Positions 15,510-24,791 are shown, counted from the first letter of the stretch. The stretch: 64,000 nucleotides of DNA from Oscillospiraceae bacterium (GCA_017501355.1 JAFVXA010000029.1:1-64000), one strand, 5' to 3'. The notes: generated from the sequence alone by a model not told the origin. Program-made: numbers and translations.

Positions 15510-17453
15510 ATGAAATACAATGATGATAGACAGTCACACCGAGATTCTGATCTCAATTTGCTTGAACATCCAACAAACAAAAATACAGAGAGCTTTTTCA
15601 CATTGATACCAAAGGGGATTGGGTATGAACCCCCAAAATTCACTTCAGAAGTCCTTGAAAAGAGTCCATCCCAAAAGACAAGCGAACCGCGAAACCGTCT
15701 GTTGCGCGCCTTTAACTATGAGAATACACACCTCAGCGATATAGAACGGGTTCTGTATATGAAATCACTTTTTATTCTGAACAATGATCTTCCGGAGAAA
15801 GGGGACTCAGCAAGAGAAGCTTTGATGCTGTTGGTTTCCGATCAGGATATGCTGTTCAAGGATGGGGATGACATTTATCGCAGCAGGTATCAAAACAAAG
15901 CCTTTCTTTCTGAAAGAAGATTCTTAAATCGCGCAACGAATTCTGATGCGTTCAGAGAACATCTGATACAGAAAACAATAGTGCGACAATCTAATACAGG
16001 TCTTCAGCAAGCAGAAATTCTTTTGCGAACGATTATCCATGCCGCAGCCGAAAACAGGTGCAGTGTTTACGACTGGTTATATTCGGACAGGCATATTGGC
16101 ATAACGGAGCAGAACCGTGCAGAATATTCCGCAAGAGTTCAGATAGATGGGGATGGATACCTGCAAAACACAAAATCCGAATTGACCAGCCAACGCGCTT
16201 GGAAAAGCTTTAATAAGCGTATGCGGGAGAAGAAAAATCCGTGGGACATCTGGCGGCTGGATCTTTCAAAATGCGTAAGCAGCTTTAAGAACTTGTTTCC
16301 TCCAAAAATTGATACGTCATTTATAACCTCTGAGTTTTGCGAAAAATTCATCAGAAACTATCTGGCAGAGTACATCCATATGCAACAGTTCTTGAAGCTG
16401 GAATTTCCTGATAGTGAAGCTTATTCCGATGAAACAAGAGAGCGTAAAAGTTTTTGTTCTTTTTCAGCACGTTATAATCGCCTGACGGCTTTAGCAGATG
16501 CTTTTGGAAATTGGACAAGTGTGAAACTGGATAACAAAACAGAATGGTGGACGATGACAACCGCTGCGAAAGATCCACTTGTAGATGAGGTTGCCCAATG
16601 TGTCCAGATATTTTTTGAGAATATCGGGAGACCGCTGCGAGACATAACTGATTCGTCTTTAGCCGGACGAATTTGTTGGGTTATTTATGGAAAAGATACT
16701 CAATGTTATCGACATACAGCAAAGCCATTTCTGCTTCTTGCGATGGTTCTCACATGCAGGCAAAGGATTGTGCAAGGGGAAGATTTTCTATTTGATCTTG
16801 AGCACATGTTCCCATGTCAATTCAGCCAAATCAGCAAGGCCAAGCAAAGATACGCAGAGATCCAACTGCTCCAGCAATTACACAAAGCCTTTTCTTTTTC
16901 ATGGGCAGAGCAGACAGAAAGCTGGAATCTATATTTTTCTCATCAGAGAAATGAGATTTTCAGCATAGAAGAAGTTGCTTTCTGGCGAGATCTTCTGAAT
17001 GGAGAATATGAGAAACTTCCGGTAATTGGATTCCAGCTGTGCTTTCTGGACTATTGGAGCGACTGCATTCCGCTTCACCTTGAAAAGCTCTCCTATAAAC
17101 CAGCAAGCGATGCCCACTTAGGCGGGTACAAGAGATTCTGGGGTATAAATACAGAGCGGATTCGGCAAGTGGAAGAAAAGATAAGTAAGCAGCATATGTC
17201 CCGCTATATTGGCTGCTGGAAAGATCCTGAACAAACAAACGAACATCGTCGTGAAATCCTCGAGGCAATGCTTGATAATTTTGAAGATCGCCATGTGCTA
17301 AAGGATTGTCCGGACGATGAATACCGATGTCTGGTAATCGAAACGGCAATTCGGGAAAGGATACGAAAACAAGCTCAAGAGAAGCTTTGTAAATGGTTTA
17401 AGCTGGCGTATGGCTGTTCCCTCAAGGGTGCTTTGAAAAAACATATCATCTGA
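15510..17453 (+). CDS. Unknown 647-aa protein divergent from the helicase module
   Basis: Starts ATG after GGCATGTAAAGCG, a weak ribosome site; the frame is uninterrupted for 1.9 kb. The protein is hydrophilic and largely alpha-helical, with no membrane segment, P-loop or metal motif that I can see. Segments such as RNRLLRAFNYENTHLSDIERVLYMK at the N-terminus and FWGINTERIRQVEEKISKQHM near the C-terminus look like structured domains. The divergent arrangement with the helicase operon across 140 bases suggests shared regulation. Followed by GC-rich hairpins. Function unknown. Confidence 0.6.
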   Translation: MKYNDDRQSHRDSDLNLLEHPTNKNTESFFTLIPKGIGYEPPKFTSEVLEKSPSQKTSEPRNRLLRAFNYENTHLSDIERVLYMKSLFILNNDLPEKGDSAREALMLLVSDQDMLFKDGDDIYRSRYQNKAFLSERRFLNRATNSDAFREHLIQKTIVRQSNTGLQQAEILLRTIIHAAAENRCSVYDWLYSDRHIGITEQNRAEYSARVQIDGDGYLQNTKSELTSQRAWKSFNKRMREKKNPWDIWRLDLSKCVSSFKNLFPPKIDTSFITSEFCEKFIRNYLAEYIHMQQFLKLEFPDSEAYSDETRERKSFCSFSARYNRLTALADAFGNWTSVKLDNKTEWWTMTTAAKDPLVDEVAQCVQIFFENIGRPLRDITDSSLAGRICWVIYGKDTQCYRHTAKPFLLLAMVLTCRQRIVQGEDFLFDLEHMFPCQFSQISKAKQRYAEIQLLQQLHKAFSFSWAEQTESWNLYFSHQRNEIFSIEEVAFWRDLLNGEYEKLPVIGFQLCFLDYWSDCIPLHLEKLSYKPASDAHLGGYKRFWGINTERIRQVEEKISKQHMSRYIGCWKDPEQTNEHRREILEAMLDNFEDRHVLKDCPDDEYRCLVIETAIRERIRKQAQEKLCKWFKLAYGCSLKGALKKHII

Positions 17454-17648
17454 AACTTCTCAGGGGGGATTTTCTATAAGAGGTAGAACCAGACCCCCCT
17501 CATAGGAAAAGCTTGGACTCACACTCCGTCGGAGAAGGCGAACGGAGTGTGAGCCTGCGCCGCAGGATGTGTGAGGACAAGGTTTTACTGTGAGAGGGTC
17601 AATGAAATGCGGCGCACATACGGTTTCTCCCCTCCTGCCATGATCCTC
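17454..17648. other. Hairpin-rich gap between convergent genes
   Basis: No gene. CTCACACTCCGT (17518-17529) pairs with ACGGAGTGTGAG (17542-17553); a looser GGGGGG/CCCCCC pairing (17463-17499) precedes it. These probably end the rightward 647-aa gene and the leftward DUF3846 gene, although T-runs are weak. Confidence 0.5.
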
Positions 17649-18032
17649 TTAAAAAGGCTGATCTGCCGCATCCATTGGCAGCACAACAATCCTGCCGTTT
17701 ATACGGACAAACATCTCCGGCACAGCGAACATTTCTTTGAACCGCTCGATGTGGGCATCATCAAGGGATGAGAAATTCTCCTCTCCCAAGCCCACAATCA
17801 AAAATGTGCCGGCGATAATATCGTAGATATCGCCATCCTCGTCCCGAAGCGCACGGTTGAGCGGACTGCCCTTCAGCTTTGCCTCTTCGTCGCAAAGGAT
17901 GGCGCACGGTTCTACCCATGGATAAAGCGCCTGAATATATCCGCCAACCTCCTGCTGGAGAGAAGCAAGTCCGGCGGGAATCTCTTTGATACAGGGCGGT
18001 TTCTCCGGCTCTACAACTATGACATGCATCAT
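17649..18032 (-). CDS. DUF3846 protein
   Basis: About 127 aa, start MMHVIVVEPEKPPCIKEI after AAGGATGCAGG; the second ATG at 18029 is equally possible. It fits DUF3846 well: VVEP(N/E)K.P..KEI, then LQ..VGGYI.ALYP, an 'AILCDEEAKLKG.PLNRALRD' block (quoted in part) and IIAGTF.I.GLGEENF. DUF3846 proteins are common on clostridial conjugative elements and phages beside DUF932 and recombination genes, as here; their biochemical role is not known. Last gene of the leftward block beginning with DUF932 or the gene upstream. Confidence 0.8.
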   Translation of the reverse strand: MMHVIVVEPEKPPCIKEIPAGLASLQQEVGGYIQALYPWVEPCAILCDEEAKLKGSPLNRALRDEDGDIYDIIAGTFLIVGLGEENFSSLDDAHIERFKEMFAVPEMFVRINGRIVVLPMDAADQPF

Positions 18033-18124
18033 CCTGCATCCTTCATCATGTGCAGCTTTCGGCAAACAGAGAAAGGCTCGGTATCCCATGGTCGGGGCGC
18101 CGAGCCTTCATGATTGCACTTGGA

Positions 18125-18907
18125 TTAGTTGGCCTCAGCCATTTCAGGAGCAATAGCATCGAGATTGACCATCTCTGTGAACCGTCGGCTAAACTCCCTT
18201 GCCAGAGCGGTTTCCTCCGGACTGAGGACATTGACTGCATTGAAATTGAACAAGGCGTAGGGTTTTCCACCTTTGCTGGTGGCCTTCTCCAAAGCGATTT
18301 TAGTCACAACACCGCTGATTGGCGTGAGCATCCCTACCAGCCTTGCCATGTACTTGAGGAATCTCGGCTTGCTGGTGACAGGCACACGGACGAGCAGCGG
18401 CATGATACTGTTCGGCCTGAGCAGCAACAGCAGGACGCTTTCCTTGCAGGCCTTGGCGTTTGAATCGCCATCTTTGCTGCCGAAATCATTAAAGGGACAC
18501 ATGGCGCAGGGCTTCCCATCGTGAGATACGATGCTGTCTGCGCTCATACAGTCAGGCGGAGTACCCTCAACGGGATCTGCCGAAGTCCAATATGCCCTCG
18601 GAGTGGTGTAATCCAGAATGATGCCGACGAGTTCCTTCTCCGCTTCATCCCCAGCCAGACCGGGCACAGAAAAGACGGTAGAGCCACCAGAAGGGGACTT
18701 GACCACATCGAACAGGTCATAAGTCATCGGCTGGCTTTTCAGGTTCTCTCGGATGATGTCCAGCGCATTGTGATTCAGAGCAATATAACTGCTGTCCACC
18801 GGAGCCAGCGACAGCTTCGCAGTGGCAGCCACAACTCCCATTTCCTGTGTCTCCTGCAAAGTCTGCACCTTATCTCCCAAACGGAATTTGAGTTTCGTAT
18901 TGTCCAT
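18125..18907 (-). CDS. Cys-motif protein beside YqaJ, possible ssDNA-binding partner
   Basis: 260 aa. A conserved-looking cysteine cluster, C120, C134, C137 and C154 (PCAMCPFNDFGS, then KACKES), suggests a zinc or Fe-S site; the pattern C-x2-C-x2-N-x-FGS ... ACK is one I recall in uncharacterised phage and plasmid proteins. The rest looks like a beta-rich single domain. It lies 15 bases after the YqaJ exonuclease gene in the same direction. Exonucleases of this kind normally work with a single-strand annealing or binding protein, and no RecT is present, so this protein is the best candidate for that role. That is inference from position. Confidence 0.55.
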   Translation of the reverse strand: MDNTKLKFRLGDKVQTLQETQEMGVVAATAKLSLAPVDSSYIALNHNALDIIRENLKSQPMTYDLFDVVKSPSGGSTVFSVPGLAGDEAEKELVGIILDYTTPRAYWTSADPVEGTPPDCMSADSIVSHDGKPCAMCPFNDFGSKDGDSNAKACKESVLLLLLRPNSIMPLLVRVPVTSKPRFLKYMARLVGMLTPISGVVTKIALEKATSKGGKPYALFNFNAVNVLSPEETALAREFSRRFTEMVNLDAIAPEMAEAN

Positions 18908-18922
18908 ATTCTAACCTCCCTT

Positions 18923-19873
18923 TTATACAGCTGCTTTGATCGTGAAGCGGCGATATGATGTTTTGTTCGCGTATTTCTGGTACAGCTTCGGATGCTCGGC
19001 TTTCAGTGTTTTGCTGTCAAGCCGCTCCTGCGTCACGCTTTTCCATGTGACGATGCGGCTCCCGGCAGTCCCGATCTCGTGTTCGCCAAGCATCTGTTTC
19101 AGCTTGTTTTCTGCTTCTGTTCTCTTCTCGGTGATGACTTCCAACTGCTCGCAGGCTTCATCATACTGAGCCAGTAATTCAGCGGCAGTATCGGGCAGCG
19201 TGATTTGCGATTTGGGAACGCTATCGGGGAATCTTGCGGCAAGGAATTTCGCTGACGCATTTGAGCCGTCCAGCGGCGGGGGCGTGATCTCCTGCACATG
19301 CTTCCAGAAGGCCGATTCCAGCTCGATAAGCATTGTAATCAGCTCCTCATCCCGCTCGACAAACCTCCAGCGGAAGGCGTTGCCGCCGATCAGAACGGCA
19401 ATGTAAAATCCCTGATATCCAGTGACAGCCATATAGTGTTGGATCTGGAGCTGATACTCATCGGGAATGGCGTTATCCCATTCACCAGCCTTGTAAGCCG
19501 AGGCTGTCTTAGCCTCAAAACCGCAGATGCCATATTCGTGATGTTCACAGATACCGTCCAGATTTGCCAGCATGAAAGGGTGTTCCTTGCTCTGCAAAAT
19601 CTGGCTGACACACTCCACCTCGATGCCGGTGCGCTTGGTAAATTCAGCCCTGACAAGACCTTCAAGCTGCGTACCCCAGTATGCAGCTTCTCCTGCCTCC
19701 TGATAGGGAAGCTGTCCCGTCTTTTCCAGCCAAAGCTCGATAGGGGATTTATAGCGGTTAATGCCGCAAACAACAGAGGCGTCCGAGCCGCCGATACCTA
19801 GCTTGCGGTATTCCAACCAATCCTCATAGGGCATATTTTCAGTAGATACCAAACCAATTGCTGACATTTTCAT
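18923..19873 (-). CDS. YqaJ-family viral recombinase exonuclease
   Basis: 316 aa from MKMSAIGLVS, with ATG at 19873 after AGAGGAAGTGAA. The YqaJ/lambda-exonuclease (PD-(D/E)xK) fold is shown by GIGGSDAS (27-33), the WGTQLE block with E71, D106 in ANLDGI, E120-x-K122 in FEAKTAS and the following QLQIQHYM helix. Such enzymes resect double-stranded ends 5'-3' for single-strand annealing recombination. The C-terminal 100 residues form a coiled coil and a small basic domain. It sits between DUF932 and the Cys-motif protein, a recombination block typical of phages and conjugative elements. Confidence 0.88.
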   Translation of the reverse strand: MKMSAIGLVSTENMPYEDWLEYRKLGIGGSDASVVCGINRYKSPIELWLEKTGQLPYQEAGEAAYWGTQLEGLVRAEFTKRTGIEVECVSQILQSKEHPFMLANLDGICEHHEYGICGFEAKTASAYKAGEWDNAIPDEYQLQIQHYMAVTGYQGFYIAVLIGGNAFRWRFVERDEELITMLIELESAFWKHVQEITPPPLDGSNASAKFLAARFPDSVPKSQITLPDTAAELLAQYDEACEQLEVITEKRTEAENKLKQMLGEHEIGTAGSRIVTWKSVTQERLDSKTLKAEHPKLYQKYANKTSYRRFTIKAAV

Positions 19874-19895
19874 TTCACTTCCTCTCAATGCTAAA

Positions 19896-19931
19896 GCAGG
19901 GAGCATAGCCGCAAAGCTGCACGCTCCCTGC
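19896..19931. repeat. Hairpin between DUF932 and yqaJ genes
   Basis: GCAGGGAGC (19896-19904)/GCTCCCTGC (19923-19931). A T-run lies on the plus-strand right side only, so for the leftward genes it is a weak attenuator at most. Confidence 0.45.
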
Positions 19932-19940
19932 CTGTTTTTT

Positions 19941-20876
19941 TCACGCTACTGCAAGCACCATCTTGTAGGCCCTGTCAATCATGGGGTTACCCTCGATAGT
20001 GCGAAGAAACAGGTTCTCGTTGTAGTTTTTAGTCTTGCGGATGGGATCTGCGTGAGTAGCAAAGTCGCTGATGGCGTTGACAAAGCGATAGCCGTTCTTT
20101 TCGACATGGGAGAGATCCGGTGCATCAAAGTAACGCCGCTTCATATCCGTCAGCAGACGCAGATTGTTCTTGCGCTGTGCATCGGGCATATCCAGATCAA
20201 CGGGGAAGAACTCCTGCATAAACTCTATGACCTTTTTATCGCTCAATTTTATCTTGGACAATGCGTCAATACCTTTACCCAACTCCCCCATGTATGTCTC
20301 AGCCAGCAACAGGGTTTCTCTGGCTTCGTGGACACGGCTCATAACATTTTCTGTGTGTTTGGTAGTCCAGATACGCTTGGCATTATTCAGAGCAAGGTTC
20401 AGAGTATTGGAACAAACTACACGAATCGGGGTCATGGCGACCTTTATGCCGCTGCTACCATCGTGGGAGTTCATTACCACCATATAGGGTGTAATTTCAT
20501 CCCCGGCGATGATATACCTATGCGGCAGTTTTGCCAACATCCAGACCTTTTTGCCGCCCTGCAAAGAACCAGCGGTTTCGTAGGTGACACCCTCGCCAAG
20601 CAAATCATCAGTAAACTGGAACGCATCCTCATTTTGCACCACTTTATAGCGATCTGATACGATGCCAAGAGTAGCACTATCGATATTACGCAGATTGACC
20701 TTGTAGCCGGGAATCAAAGCGCCATCCTCGGTATAGACATCCTTCTGCTCTACCAGCCAGTCGAGACCGGCATGAATCAGAGCATCCGAAGAGGTAGGAG
20801 CTTCAGATACCATCGTACCGAGGCCGTGCCAGGGCTTTTGTCTTACATAAAACATAGACTCAACATTTGCTGCCAT
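19941..20876 (-). CDS. DUF932 (phage/plasmid-like) protein
   Basis: 311 aa beginning MAANVESMFYVRQKPWHGLGTMV; the KPWHGLG motif near the start, the 'AGLDWLVEQKDVY' block and the central 'NSHDGSS..VAMTPIRVVCSNTLNLAL' (excerpted) are hallmarks of DUF932. It is widespread on conjugative plasmids and phages; a DNA-processing role has been proposed but the activity is unknown. The start has GAAGGAATCCCT in front. The hairpin at 20941-20982 separates it from the upstream gene, so it probably begins its own transcript with yqaJ and the downstream genes. Confidence 0.88.
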   Translation of the reverse strand: MAANVESMFYVRQKPWHGLGTMVSEAPTSSDALIHAGLDWLVEQKDVYTEDGALIPGYKVNLRNIDSATLGIVSDRYKVVQNEDAFQFTDDLLGEGVTYETAGSLQGGKKVWMLAKLPHRYIIAGDEITPYMVVMNSHDGSSGIKVAMTPIRVVCSNTLNLALNNAKRIWTTKHTENVMSRVHEARETLLLAETYMGELGKGIDALSKIKLSDKKVIEFMQEFFPVDLDMPDAQRKNNLRLLTDMKRRYFDAPDLSHVEKNGYRFVNAISDFATHADPIRKTKNYNENLFLRTIEGNPMIDRAYKMVLAVA

Positions 20877-20940
20877 AGGGATTCCTTCTTTCTTTTTGTT
20901 TTGTGGTGAGTATATTCTTTACTTGATAAGTGCGTACAAA

Positions 20941-20982
20941 GAAACAGCGCGGCAGTCCGGGATTGAACTGCTGCGCTGCTTT
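20941..20982 (-). terminator. Hairpin terminator
   Basis: GAAACAGCGCGGCAGT pairs (with two G-T or mismatched positions) with ACTGCTGCGCTGCTTTC; on the minus strand it is followed by TTTCTTTG. It ends the transcript of the gene at 21003-21773. Confidence 0.6.
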
Positions 20983-21002
20983 CGCCTTGTATTATAAAGT
21001 TA

Positions 21003-21773
21003 TCAGTCAGCAGAATTAGTTGCAGCATCCGACAGTTTGGGGAGAAGAGTCAGAATTGGCTCAACGATAGATGCCAAAATTTCTTGCTGTATTTGTGCAT
21101 TGAAACTTCTCTGAAAGTTTTCAAGCCTGTCTCTCATGTCCGTCTCAAGGCTATAGATTGCGTCAAGGCAGTCATATTCATGCCGTGTAAAAGCTTTGGC
21201 AACCAACTTTGCAATGCCATCCTCAAAGCGGGAAGGGTCATCGGTGGTGTAGCAAATACCTGATATATAGCTTTCCGTGTTTTGCAATATATATTCAGAA
21301 TACAGTTGCTCGCTGATTCGCTGAGCAGCTTCGTGGATTTTAGACGCAATCAAATACCGATCCATTTGATCTGTAATACAAGCGGTTTGAGCATTGCGGA
21401 ATTGGCGCAGATAGTTCTTTAGCACATCCAGCCTTTTGTCGAAATTGTTCTGAAAGGCTTGATATACACTGTTCTTTTCGAAAGGTTTCATCAGCTCGTT
21501 CATCTTGGACACTGCTTCGCAATAGGCGTTTTCCAAACGAATTTCAGCTGCTTGGCGACATCTGGCTTTTGTGTGAAAAGCGTTATCATAATCACAGACA
21601 ATAACATTGTGTGCGGAATGATCTACGCTCATACAGGAGAAAATCTTATATGATGCGCAGCCGACTAGATCGCGTAGCCAAAATTCAAATTCCGTCAGAG
21701 CGGATTGTATGCCGTTTGCAGTTTGGTTGCAGGTTTCGTTTGAAGGTGTGGAAATTTCGTTTTTAGGTTCCAT
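21003..21773 (-). CDS. Unknown 256-aa protein
   Basis: ATG after GTGAGGATTTAAT. The sequence is hydrophilic and mostly helical, with a short cysteine-containing segment near the N-terminus (VGCASYKIFSC) and no recognised motif. Several amphipathic helices (about 85-150 and 200-245) give it a coiled-coil look. It stands alone between two terminators on the island. Function unknown. Confidence 0.55.
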   Translation of the reverse strand: MEPKNEISTPSNETCNQTANGIQSALTEFEFWLRDLVGCASYKIFSCMSVDHSAHNVIVCDYDNAFHTKARCRQAAEIRLENAYCEAVSKMNELMKPFEKNSVYQAFQNNFDKRLDVLKNYLRQFRNAQTACITDQMDRYLIASKIHEAAQRISEQLYSEYILQNTESYISGICYTTDDPSRFEDGIAKLVAKAFTRHEYDCLDAIYSLETDMRDRLENFQRSFNAQIQQEILASIVEPILTLLPKLSDAATNSAD

Positions 21774-21799
21774 ATTAAATCCTCACTTTCTCATAGCAT

Positions 21800-21842
21800 A
21801 AAGCAATGCAGACACCCCAAAGCGGAGTGTCTGCATTGCTTT
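21800..21842. terminator. Perfect hairpin terminator
   Basis: AAAGCAATGCAGACAC (21800-21815) pairs exactly with GTGTCTGCATTGCTTT (21827-21842). It lies between the genes at 21003 and 21967. The 120 bases to its right hold no gene. Confidence 0.7.
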
Positions 21843-21966
21843 TGACCGGGGAATTACCCCGAGGCCGTCATAGATATATTACATGGCTACTTTTACTGCC
21901 AAATCGGTTTTGTGTCTATATCGTCCGGTTCTCATCCTGTGTATTTGATAATCTGTTGGACCATGG

Positions 21967-22560
21967 TTATATGTGATAGCCAAGGGAACGATACTTCTGA
22001 AGCAGTTTTACAGCAGTTGCAAAATTCTTTGTTTTCTGCATTTCCGAATACCTGCCGATAAACGCTAAAATGACAAGCACACTGCCGATTATTATCCCTT
22101 TACGACCAAAAAAGCAGCCGATTACGAAAATTGCCACACATCCAATCAGATATGAACCAAAGGAAGTAGAGTGCGCCTCGTTATACTCCTTCTCCTGAGC
22201 GAACAGAGGTTCAAGACGTTGTGCTGTTCTTTCATCCAACAGTGCAAGCAGCTGTACCTTTGTAGAATCATCTACATCCATTTCGAGAATCCTTTGGCGC
22301 AGTCCCAAAAACTCATCCTCACTGCTACACAATTGAAAAAGCTCGTTAATCGTCTGCGTGGGACTTTTTCGTCTTGTGCTTCTCGCATTCGTAGAAAGCG
22401 AAGACTCCGTCTCGTTGTCAGCGATATACAAATCAACACACTCTCTAACATTGACCTGATTGCCGCATTTTGAGCAAAATCCTGTTTCTTTTTCATCATT
22501 CAAAGGAATAATTTCGCTACAAATAGGACACTTTCCTAATATTTTTGCCACAATGCTCAC
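21967..22560 (-). CDS. Zinc-ribbon membrane-anchored protein
   Basis: The N-terminus has a zinc ribbon (KCPICSEII ... GFCSKCGNQV; two CxxC pairs, residues 11-35). A Ser/Arg-rich linker and a helical region follow, and a hydrophobic segment at about 142-168 (LIGCVAIFVIGCFFGRKG then VLVILAF) is one hairpin or two membrane helices. The apparent GTG start overlaps the stop of the preceding gene (GTGA); an internal GTG at 22551 (MAKILGKCPIC) is an alternative with better SD spacing. It is coupled to the larger zinc-ribbon protein upstream, so the two probably act together. Function unknown. Confidence 0.65.
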   Translation of the reverse strand: MSIVAKILGKCPICSEIIPLNDEKETGFCSKCGNQVNVRECVDLYIADNETESSLSTNARSTRRKSPTQTINELFQLCSSEDEFLGLRQRILEMDVDDSTKVQLLALLDERTAQRLEPLFAQEKEYNEAHSTSFGSYLIGCVAIFVIGCFFGRKGIIIGSVLVILAFIGRYSEMQKTKNFATAVKLLQKYRSLGYHI

Positions 22561-24791
22561 ATCCCTTCACACGATTGATTTAACTTTGCACCACACTCAA
22601 AGCAGAAAGCCGCCTCAGGTTCGCACTCCGCGCTACAGTGTGGACAGACATTTTGAGTTTTTTCTGCTGTATTCCCATATAGATTACAGTCCACAGCCAA
22701 ATCTCCGCTCAACCTCACAGTCTCATTTTTAAGAAAGAGGCAGTAGTTTGCGAAAAACGAAATAAGCTCGCATATGAATCCCCCATCTTCCTCGTTTGTC
22801 ATTTGAATACGTTTTTCTCCGACACATAGCCAGCGCTTATCCTGCTGATCCCAGTCTGTGCCGATAACACCTTCTGCCACTTCAGTCAGTGGAACTGCAT
22901 CCGACACCTCAAGTTTCCTCCCGATAAGATAGAACACATTATCCGTCATAAGAAAACCGTTGTCATATGTTCGCCCGACCTTGAACAACAAGAGCATTAG
23001 CGGCAGCTCCGGCGGCACCGAAGAACCGGCTGCCCTCAAAACATCGTCCGCTAAATGCTTGATCTCCTCTTTGCTTTTTGGGGTCACAAAGAAGAAACTG
23101 CTCGTTTCAAACTCAGAGTATTCTGTTGCCAGAGCGTCAAGAGTTCCGGCAATATTTTCGCTGATAACGTGACTATTTTCCCGGAAGATATCTGATTTAA
23201 GAATGGCTGCAGCATGTTTCGGTGCCGCTACTGTTAGTGCCTTTATACGGAGTTCCTCCTGTATTCTTGCCTCCTCAGCTCGGCGTTCTGCCTCCAACCG
23301 CTCATCTTCTAGTCGTTTTTCATCTTCGGCTTTATTTAATTTCTCAAATACTCTACCTGCCTCCTCAGATATCTCCGGTGTCTGAAAGAGTTCACAGAGC
23401 TTTTCATATTTGCTCCGTAGATCTTCAATATCGTTCTCCGGCAGCTTCTGAATATTGAGAAACGCCTTTTCGCTGTCCAAAATAGTTTTCTTCTTCTTTT
23501 GAAGCTTTTGAATATATTTTTCGGCGCTGATGACCGTATCCCATTTTTCTAGCTCGTGATAAGCTTCAATCTTTTTATCAATCTCCTTCACAGTATCGGA
23601 GGGTAAGTGCTCAACATCCCTGAGCATCTGCGATATTATTTTTTTCCGCCGGTCAACATATTCATCATAGAAACCTATTGCTTTTGTAAAATCCAGTAAT
23701 TCCTGCTTATTTGTTCCAGGAAGCAGATAGAGCATCTCGCATACATCCACACCAAAAGCGACGGGGTTGGTTTCCAAAAGCGGAAACAGCTCTTCTATAA
23801 TTTCATTCTCTGTGTCTGTATTCCCGCTTTTGCTAATGTCTTTCGCACGCCTTTTAGCACTACGAAGGACGGCAGTATACCCAGCTGGCGGCTTCTGTTC
23901 CTTTTGCGCACTGATGATACCCCTCTCAAGCAGTACCCCACTGACTATGAACAGTGTGTCTTCAATTTGATTTTCAAGGGCACCGAGCATAAACTCCTTA
24001 TGATCCTGTTCGCGGTAACAAACACTCACGGCCTCGAGCATCTTCTTTTTGTATTTTCTCTCGACCGAAGAATCTCCTATGCTGTGAAAAACACCAGAGA
24101 CAGCATTAAGTGCTCCGGCAGTCATGGCTCCCTTGATTGCACCACTCAGACCAAATCCGCCACCGCTCCAATGGGAGTGGCTGCCCTTCCTGACTGCCAA
24201 CTCTTTGTCCATTTGCTCAGCTAGATAATACAGGTGATTATTCCGCTCTGTGTAGTAGTTTACAATGTCATTATGGATTTTAGGGTCTGCAAGGATCTCA
24301 ATGTCCCGCGCTCGATACTGAGGAAGTCCAAAATGATGAAGTATGGATGCGCTGAAAAGAAAGCATTTTTGAATATGGTTCTCAAAGGTATCCATACCAT
24401 TATTCACCAAAGAATCCCAGTTACTTACCTGAGCCTGATATTCCTCTGTAAAACTTTGCCTTATGCTTCCTGCAAATTTTTGATATTCTTTTTTAAGCTC
24501 ATTAAAGCGAATTGCCGTTATATCAAGTAGCAGAGTTCTCCCTAAAAAGAAGTATTCCAGCACTTTATCGGTTGTAGAAACACTCCCTTTGCGCAGTTTC
24601 TTTTCAGCAATTACAGCAGAATTCTCGATGTGCTCAGATTGTAGAGGTTCGCCTTGTGCGGAGTCTAAAGTGCTTCCGGAAGCAGAGGATACCTCCATCT
24701 CTGTAAGTTGGATCTTTTTCCCACATTGAAAACAAAACTGCGCACCAGTCACCAGCTTTGTTCCGCAATATGGACAGAAATTAAGCGCCAT
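22557..24791 (-). CDS. Large protein with zinc ribbons at both ends
   Basis: 744 aa from MALNFCPYCGTKL (ATG 24791, GGGAGTGAG upstream). The N-terminal zinc ribbon CPYCG..FCFQCGKK and a second at the C-terminus (CPHC..FCFECGAK) bracket a long middle. That middle has a helical region, a Gly-rich hydrophobic stretch (GGGFGLSGAIKGAMTAGALNAV, about 215-235), a long charged coiled coil (about 370-520, ending in the AEDEKRLEDERLEAERRAEEAR type) and a beta-rich domain around 620-700. The Gly-rich stretch may insert in a membrane. Similar zinc-ribbon/Gly-rich proteins occur in gut Firmicutes without assigned roles. It is the first gene of an operon with the small zinc-ribbon protein, divergent from an XRE regulator. 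Confidence 0.65.
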   Translation of the reverse strand: MALNFCPYCGTKLVTGAQFCFQCGKKIQLTEMEVSSASGSTLDSAQGEPLQSEHIENSAVIAEKKLRKGSVSTTDKVLEYFFLGRTLLLDITAIRFNELKKEYQKFAGSIRQSFTEEYQAQVSNWDSLVNNGMDTFENHIQKCFLFSASILHHFGLPQYRARDIEILADPKIHNDIVNYYTERNNHLYYLAEQMDKELAVRKGSHSHWSGGGFGLSGAIKGAMTAGALNAVSGVFHSIGDSSVERKYKKKMLEAVSVCYREQDHKEFMLGALENQIEDTLFIVSGVLLERGIISAQKEQKPPAGYTAVLRSAKRRAKDISKSGNTDTENEIIEELFPLLETNPVAFGVDVCEMLYLLPGTNKQELLDFTKAIGFYDEYVDRRKKIISQMLRDVEHLPSDTVKEIDKKIEAYHELEKWDTVISAEKYIQKLQKKKKTILDSEKAFLNIQKLPENDIEDLRSKYEKLCELFQTPEISEEAGRVFEKLNKAEDEKRLEDERLEAERRAEEARIQEELRIKALTVAAPKHAAAILKSDIFRENSHVISENIAGTLDALATEYSEFETSSFFFVTPKSKEEIKHLADDVLRAAGSSVPPELPLMLLLFKVGRTYDNGFLMTDNVFYLIGRKLEVSDAVPLTEVAEGVIGTDWDQQDKRWLCVGEKRIQMTNEEDGGFICELISFFANYCLFLKNETVRLSGDLAVDCNLYGNTAEKTQNVCPHCSAECEPEAAFCFECGAKLNQSCEGM

